Assembly (NCBI GenBank): GCA_914767715.1
Contig: OU612068.1
Span: 25,668,001-25,732,000, forward strand
Source of the DNA: Membranipora membranacea
Taxonomy: Eukaryota; Bryozoa; Gymnolaemata; Cheilostomatida; Membraniporidae
Reading direction: 5' to 3'
Length of the DNA stretch: 64,000 nucleotides
Shown: one piece after another, positions 59,233 through 64,000 of the stretch
Layout: each line of letters opens with the position of its first letter
How positions within the stretch are numbered: the stretch's first letter is position 1
Program-made: the position numbers and the translations under genes
The notes under the pieces: model-generated
Database searches by the model: none
The model's input: only the letters and a program-made list of their open reading frames with translations
What the model was told of the DNA's origin: nothing

Positions 59233-61779
59233 TTATGAAGAGAAAGGATTTATAGTAAACAAGTTGACCATGATTAATCGATGTGTATCGGCATGTACTT
59301 GATATGTACATGTAATGCTACTATCTATTGCTTCTCTCCTGTCAGACAAAAGGGGAATAGCATGGTTAGTCATACATTCAGTTAATCTGTCAGTTTTATT
59401 TAAATGATAGATCCATTTTACTGCATTTCTCTGAACTTTTTCCAAGCTATTATTCAGACCAATGTTATGTGGCGACCACACCTGACATGCATATTCTAAG
59501 ATGGGTTTAACCATGGTTTTGTAAGCTAGTAGTTTGGTTTTAACCGGGGCCTCTTTGAGTCCTCGTTTTATGAGACCGAGTGAACGATTCGCCTTCTTTA
59601 CTACATTTGATATATGTGCATTCCATTTCAGGTTGGAATGGATGGTCACACCAAGGTACTTGACAGAGTCTGAGTGCGGTATGACATTGTCACCAAGCTT
59701 CAGACTTATATCTGGCTGATCACTTCCTACTTTCACATGTACACATTTCTTATGGTTGAAAATCATACCCCATTTATCAGCCCAACTTTTCAATTCATTT
59801 ATATCCTCTTGAAGAGATTTAGCATCATTTATGACTTCTGAACATAAGATGGTGTCATCTGCATATAACCTGCAGTCAGAGTTTTGGATTGACTGTGAGA
59901 TGTCATTAACGTATATCAGAAACAAAAGTGGTCCTAAGACCGATCCCTGTGGAACACCAGATGAAGCATGAAATATACTAGATTTATTGCCATTAACGTT
60001 AACAGTACATGTCCTATCAGTCAGCCAGCTTTCAATCCATTCAATGCAATTACTATCAAACTTATAATGCTTCAATTTATGAATAAGCAGCGCATGAGGC
60101 ACCTTATCGAAGGCTTTTGAAAAATCAAAGCTAATAATATGGTAATCTTTGTGCTGATCAAGGGATTGGGTTGCAAAATGAATGACATGTAATAGTTGAG
60201 TTGTAGTATTCAGCCCTCTCCTGAATCCATGTTGCCTTTCACTCACAATATCATGCTCCTCTATATGACTCCACATGTTAGAACAGAGTATGTGTTCAGT
60301 GAGCTTGGATATAATACATATCTTCGGTACTTTACCAGCCTTCACACTAGCCTGAATCACATATTGAACACAATCTATAAAAGATGGTACATTGTTGGCA
60401 AACATCTTCAGGGTCATAGCAGAAATGTTGTCTGGTCCGCAAGATTTTCTAGAGTCAAGTTTCTTGAGCATGACTTCTATGCCAGATTTACTGACATGTA
60501 TTTTATCCATAACTGATATATGCGTTTCTGCCATCTTAGGCTTATTATATTGCTTTGCAGTGTAGACTGAGGCAAAATGCTCAGCTAACCTATCAGGTAC
60601 CTTGTCAGATGGAGTATCTTTGAGCCTAGTGATACTATTGGATCGACCACTGGTTTTCTTCAGATAGTTGAACAAAGGTTTAGAATTGCCATCTTCCAAC
60701 TGCTTGGTAAGATGGTCTTTGAGGTAAGAGCTCTTAGCATTCTTAACTTTCATTTTGATCTCAGAGCATATATCATCATACTCATTTTCATGGGCTATGC
60801 TAGGGAATCGTTCATTCCGGTCAATTAGCCGATCTCTTTTACTAATGAGGCGTTTAATTTCACGTTTAATCCATGGATGTCCCTTAGGCCTATTTAGCTT
60901 ACCTGGTATAGTTGCTGTAGCTTCTTTAGTTGCAGATTCAAATTTATTCCAGATGTTTTCAACTGAGAGGTTGTCCTTTTCAGTTTCTTTGTAGAATGTT
61001 TTTAGACTGGAGAAGTGTTCTTCGATTTTGGAGTAGTCTGCCTTGTTGAAGTTGAGTCTTTTTTGCTGGGTTGTGTTGGTTTCACTCTTCTCAAAGCTTT
61101 GGATAGGAATCTCGGTTAGGATCATTTTATGATCCGAGATGTATGGTTTAATATTGCACGTAACAGTCAACTGATCCAATGCAGACTTATTAACCATAAC
61201 AAGATCAAGCGTATTACCGGCTATGTGAGTGGAATCAAGAACAAGTTGAACCAGATCAGCATCATTTATAATTTCAAGAGCTTTGTTGTGCAATGCTTTC
61301 TTATTAGATGAAGGCTTAACATAGGATGTATCACCATCTTTCCTCCAGACAATATCTGGCAGATTGAAGTCACCAAAATAAAGGCAGTTATCATGAACAT
61401 TTTCATCAATCAAGGCTTCTAAATTGTCTAGACAATATTCATTTGGCGGTCGATAGTACACAACAAAGTTAATTTTGACTTTAGGATGCACCTGGATTTG
61501 TAAAGTGACAGACTCACCTGGTCCGTAGGAAGTATTGAGGATGACAAGTGATGATTCAGTAGACGTGGCGAAAAGGGTTCCCCCAGCGCCTTTCTTTCTA
61601 TCGTTTCTATATAAAGTATATTTATTTCCTAAGAATTCGTTATCATCAAAATTTTCACCAATTTTTGTTTCAGTGACTGCTATGAGATCTGGTTTATATG
61701 TTTCAACATTTGCTTTAATCAGGTCCAGTTTTCCTTTAATAGAGTTACAGTTCATACTGAGAACTTTAACTTTCCCCAT
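59233..61779 (-). CDS. Retrotransposon ORF2: AP endonuclease plus reverse transcriptase (CR1/jockey-like), with RT gap
   Basis: Uninterrupted minus-strand frame. The likely start is MGKVKVLSMNCNSIKGK at 61779 (an upstream Met at 61836 is possible). The first 230 residues are an APE-type endonuclease with N (MNCNSI), TETKIG, YRPPN, GDFNLPD and SDHKM. The RT spans about residues 440-720: FDFSKAFDKVPH (motif A), SGVPQGSVLGPLLF (motif B), YADDTILC (motif C) and VKYLGVTI. The catalytic Asp residues are all present. However, GKVPK joins directly to ICIISKLTEHIL: the segment normally between them (W...PI.KKG...NYRPISL type) is absent, an in-frame loss of roughly 35 residues near 60325. The frame is otherwise open, so the copy is recent but unlikely to encode active RT. 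Its start overlaps the end of the ORF1 remnant by 14 nt. Confidence 0.9.
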   Translation of the reverse strand: MGKVKVLSMNCNSIKGKLDLIKANVETYKPDLIAVTETKIGENFDDNEFLGNKYTLYRNDRKKGAGGTLFATSTESSLVILNTSYGPGESVTLQIQVHPKVKINFVVYYRPPNEYCLDNLEALIDENVHDNCLYFGDFNLPDIVWRKDGDTSYVKPSSNKKALHNKALEIINDADLVQLVLDSTHIAGNTLDLVMVNKSALDQLTVTCNIKPYISDHKMILTEIPIQSFEKSETNTTQQKRLNFNKADYSKIEEHFSSLKTFYKETEKDNLSVENIWNKFESATKEATATIPGKLNRPKGHPWIKREIKRLISKRDRLIDRNERFPSIAHENEYDDICSEIKMKVKNAKSSYLKDHLTKQLEDGNSKPLFNYLKKTSGRSNSITRLKDTPSDKVPDRLAEHFASVYTAKQYNKPKMAETHISVMDKIHVSKSGIEVMLKKLDSRKSCGPDNISAMTLKMFANNVPSFIDCVQYVIQASVKAGKVPKICIISKLTEHILCSNMWSHIEEHDIVSERQHGFRRGLNTTTQLLHVIHFATQSLDQHKDYHIISFDFSKAFDKVPHALLIHKLKHYKFDSNCIEWIESWLTDRTCTVNVNGNKSSIFHASSGVPQGSVLGPLLFLIYVNDISQSIQNSDCRLYADDTILCSEVINDAKSLQEDINELKSWADKWGMIFNHKKCVHVKVGSDQPDISLKLGDNVIPHSDSVKYLGVTIHSNLKWNAHISNVVKKANRSLGLIKRGLKEAPVKTKLLAYKTMVKPILEYACQVWSPHNIGLNNSLEKVQRNAVKWIYHLNKTDRLTECMTNHAIPLLSDRREAIDSSITCTYQVHADTHRLIMVNLFTINPFSS

Positions 61780-61993
61780 TATCCTTGTTTGATTCTCCAG
61801 TGAGCTGTTTGTTGTTAGCACTGTCGTCTGCTTCAAGTTGTTGTGTTGCAGGTGCCTGAATGCTCATGGAGACATCACCGGTAACTTGTGGGCAAGCTGG
61901 TTCAGCATTAGTGGCTAGCGGGTTAGTTTCTTTGGCTGGTGCTTGTACAGATTCTTCGTCTTCGTCATCTTCACCCGACAAAAAAAGCACCAA
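61766..61993 (-). pseudogene. Retrotransposon ORF1 tail (5' truncated)
   Basis: Frame of about 75 residues, acidic and Ala/Pro/Thr-rich (GEDDEDEESVQAPAKETNP), ending DNGES. No zinc knuckle or esterase motif is visible, because only the C-terminal part remains. It overlaps the ORF2 start by 14 nt, consistent with the ORF1-ORF2 junction of this class. Confidence 0.5.
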
Positions 61994-61995
61994 AC

Positions 61996-62840
61996 CAGTG
62001 AACCAATGAACTAAACCTCCTTTAGTTCATTGAGTGAACTCCCAATGACTATGAGTTCATTGCCCAAACACTTCACTCATCAATTCATCATCTTGAATGT
62101 TCATCATTGGTTGAGCATTACTAGGATTATTGTCCTATCTTCATCCCGCAAGCCTTTATTTCTCTAACTGTGACAAAGCTTTGCTCCATCATAGCAATGA
62201 AGAGGGAGTTCATTGATCATAGGCAGCTGGGGCTTGTAAACACGTCTGTCAGCTCAGTGTCTATTGTCACTGTGTGATATATAAATATGCAAAGCCTGTA
62301 CGTAGTGACTTGAGTGACAATGAACTTTTCTTCAATGCTGTACACCTATGATTCCAAGTTAGAACTATAAGTTGGATCTTCATTCATCATTTGGGTAGTT
62401 TACTCAGAAGAAGGGCTAGTTTAACTTATTCTCCCTACAAGCAATCTCAATTTCCACCACTGTCCACTGAGCCCAGATTAGTAGATTTAGTACTAGAAAG
62501 TGACTCACCTCTTCTTAGGGAAAAGTCTAGCCAAACACACCTGCTAGTGGCCTTGTCTATCGCGCAGTGTATATAATTCAAGGGTGACTGTCGTCACAAA
62601 CCTATCTGCATACAATTTTCGTTGCCGGGTGGCTTTGTGGCAGCAATCATTTATACCGCAAACACATCCGTAAGGGTTTGTTATGGCTATATAGCATGTT
62701 ACAAGCCCATCTGGGTGGTCTTGTCAAATACTGGACCGGAGGCCATTTTAGTGATCGTCAGATCCAGATTGGTTCTTATTGCAGCAATACTCCATCCCCG
62801 ACTACTGAACACATTACAGACGTACACAAAAAAGACCAGA
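61996..62840. other. FB6 upstream region with repeat fragments
   Basis: No gene supported. Repeated gaactccctctt/agttcattg pieces at about 62003-62065 and 62188-62213 belong to the hairpin family seen at 48.95 and 49.65 kb. Confidence 0.4.
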
Positions 62841-64000
62841 ATGAATGCTTCAGACAAGAAGTATCAGAAGTTTACAAGGTCAGTGTGGCTAACATAGTTC
62901 TAGTTTTACCTCTATGACTGCATTTGGAGGTGCTCCTCCTGACTGGTCATTCTAATGCGAAAAAGGGCAACTCAAATTGTTTGCATAAAGGTCGAACTTG
63001 ATTAAATAAAGGAGTCAACTACTTGATCCAAAACAGCTTTTCAACACAACATTCGCTTTTCACAAACTCGCTTGTCAATAGTGTACGCCTAGTTAGTAAG
63101 AACAATCTTTCTGATTATCTGGGTTTTATTTGTGGCTTGTGAGGAAGATAACCTATACCCTAACCCGCCGGTACCAGCTACCCTTTTTCGAAGAGGCAGA
63201 GGAGGATCATTTTACTGCATGCAAGCACACACTAGACCTCCTGCAATGATAGCTTGATTTGACAACATTTCTACTTTTCCTTTTAGTGACAACTCCGCAG
63301 GGTCGAAAGAAGAGATAACTTTGCAAAGCTCCTGTCGTACTTTGAACATTGCTGAGAATACCTTTTACATGGAACTGCCCTATGTTCTATCAATGCATGT
63401 TATGTCAGAGCAATATGTGTCAACGGAAGAGGCGTGCTTTCTTAGAGAATTACCATTATGTATGGGACTTGGTATAATGTCATTTCTGGCAACCTATATT
63501 GCCCGTCAACAGATAAATCTAGTGAAAAGGACACCAAAGAAAATACATAAGAAGCCAGTAACTCTCCTCGCTCCATATATGAAGCCACTGCCAGGGACTT
63601 GTTCTATCGAGGAACTGTCTGATGAGATTTTAATCATCATATTCTCTCAGCTTGACAGTCAGTCTCTCATCAGGTCCTCTAGGTATGTAACGATAAGTTC
63701 AACTGTCTGAGTGCTATATACATAACTGCAGATTTTTAACTGTTGAAGTTAATAATGGTTTACAGTGTTGGCAACAAGTATTAAACGGGTGAGCTCCATT
63801 CCCTGCAGGCAGTATGTCTGCGATACATATACAACAAATTGAGACAAACCAATTTTAACTGATAACATAGTTAACTCTTCGAAGGTCATGGACAGGTGAA
63901 CTAGGAGAGTATAATCCTAACCAGCGCTTACCATAACCAGTCCAGTAATAGCATATTGATGTGATCACCACACCGGTGTCGCTGTTTCAACCTTATGACA
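62841..64000 (+). CDS. FB6: F-box/LRR protein, 5' part only
   Basis: Two exons are visible: 62841-62878 (MNASDKKYQKFT, donor gtcagt) and 63287-63682 (donor gtatgt). They join in the same phase as FB4 and FB5. The second exon carries an F-box-like segment (EEACFLRELPLCMGLGIMSF), a basic linker (KRTPKKIHKKP) and then the F-box core (GTCSIEELSDEILIIIFSQL, DSQSLIRSSR). The CKRW exon and the LRR exons must lie beyond the right edge: 63683-64000 shows no match to them, and in FB3 to FB5 the next exon is 0.3-2.8 kb away. Expected to be an SCF substrate receptor like its neighbours. Confidence 0.85.

Larger units (their letters stand above)
59200..61995 (-). mobile_element. Non-LTR retrotransposon copy between FB5 and FB6
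   Basis: Contains ORF2 and a 5'-truncated ORF1 tail. The 3' end lies a little below 59233. The 5' boundary is near 61985, where coding sequence meets an A/T-rich junction. I could not identify a target duplication. It is transcribed opposite to the array. Confidence 0.75.

Overview
This is a stretch of AT-rich animal nuclear DNA. Every recognisable gene is broken into short exons with GT/AG introns. The rest is dense with tRNA-derived SINE-like repeats, hairpin-forming MITEs and non-LTR retrotransposon copies. The intron sizes, F-box/LRR proteins and CR1/jockey-like reverse transcriptase suggest an invertebrate metazoan, probably marine. I cannot name the species or phylum.

Layout. 1-941: last exons of an unrecognised gene entering from the left. 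942-13851: no convincing gene; it holds a diverged 1 kb tandem duplication, three copies of one tRNA-derived SINE family, a (c)ggaaaa-rich tandem repeat, homopolymer tracts and one possible orphan exon. 13852 to the right edge: six same-strand paralogues in tandem, called here FB1 to FB6: FB1 13852-17205, FB2 21781-27813, FB3 30612-38111, FB4 40247-47733, FB5 50091-57394, FB6 62841 to beyond 64000. Between FB5 and FB6 lies a CR1/jockey-like retrotransposon on the minus strand. Its RT has an in-frame gap.

FB1 to FB5 share one exon template: a tiny Met exon, an F-box exon, an exon finishing the F-box with a CKRW motif, two LRR exons, a short exon with an LNVRNV-like repeat, an exon with a WxDAE/TKF block, and a last exon that differs completely between copies. 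FB6 is visible only to the end of its F-box exon. Intron phases match, and most internal exons have identical lengths (183, 273 and 169 nt). This is strong evidence for tandem duplication and lets the gene models be joined by hand. By family knowledge such proteins are substrate receptors of SCF (Skp1-Cullin-F-box) ubiquitin ligases: the F-box binds Skp1 and the LRRs choose targets. The targets are unknown. FB1 has lost the F-box. FB4 to FB6 carry a second, degenerate F-box-like segment before the real one.

Introns and gaps hold many non-autonomous elements with readable ends: TTAA-flanked (piggyBac-like), TA-flanked, hAT-like with an 8 bp target duplication, a 2.5 kb long-inverted-repeat element, and several 50-155 bp perfect-hairpin insertions. 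All boundaries were read by eye; no alignment or gene finder was run.
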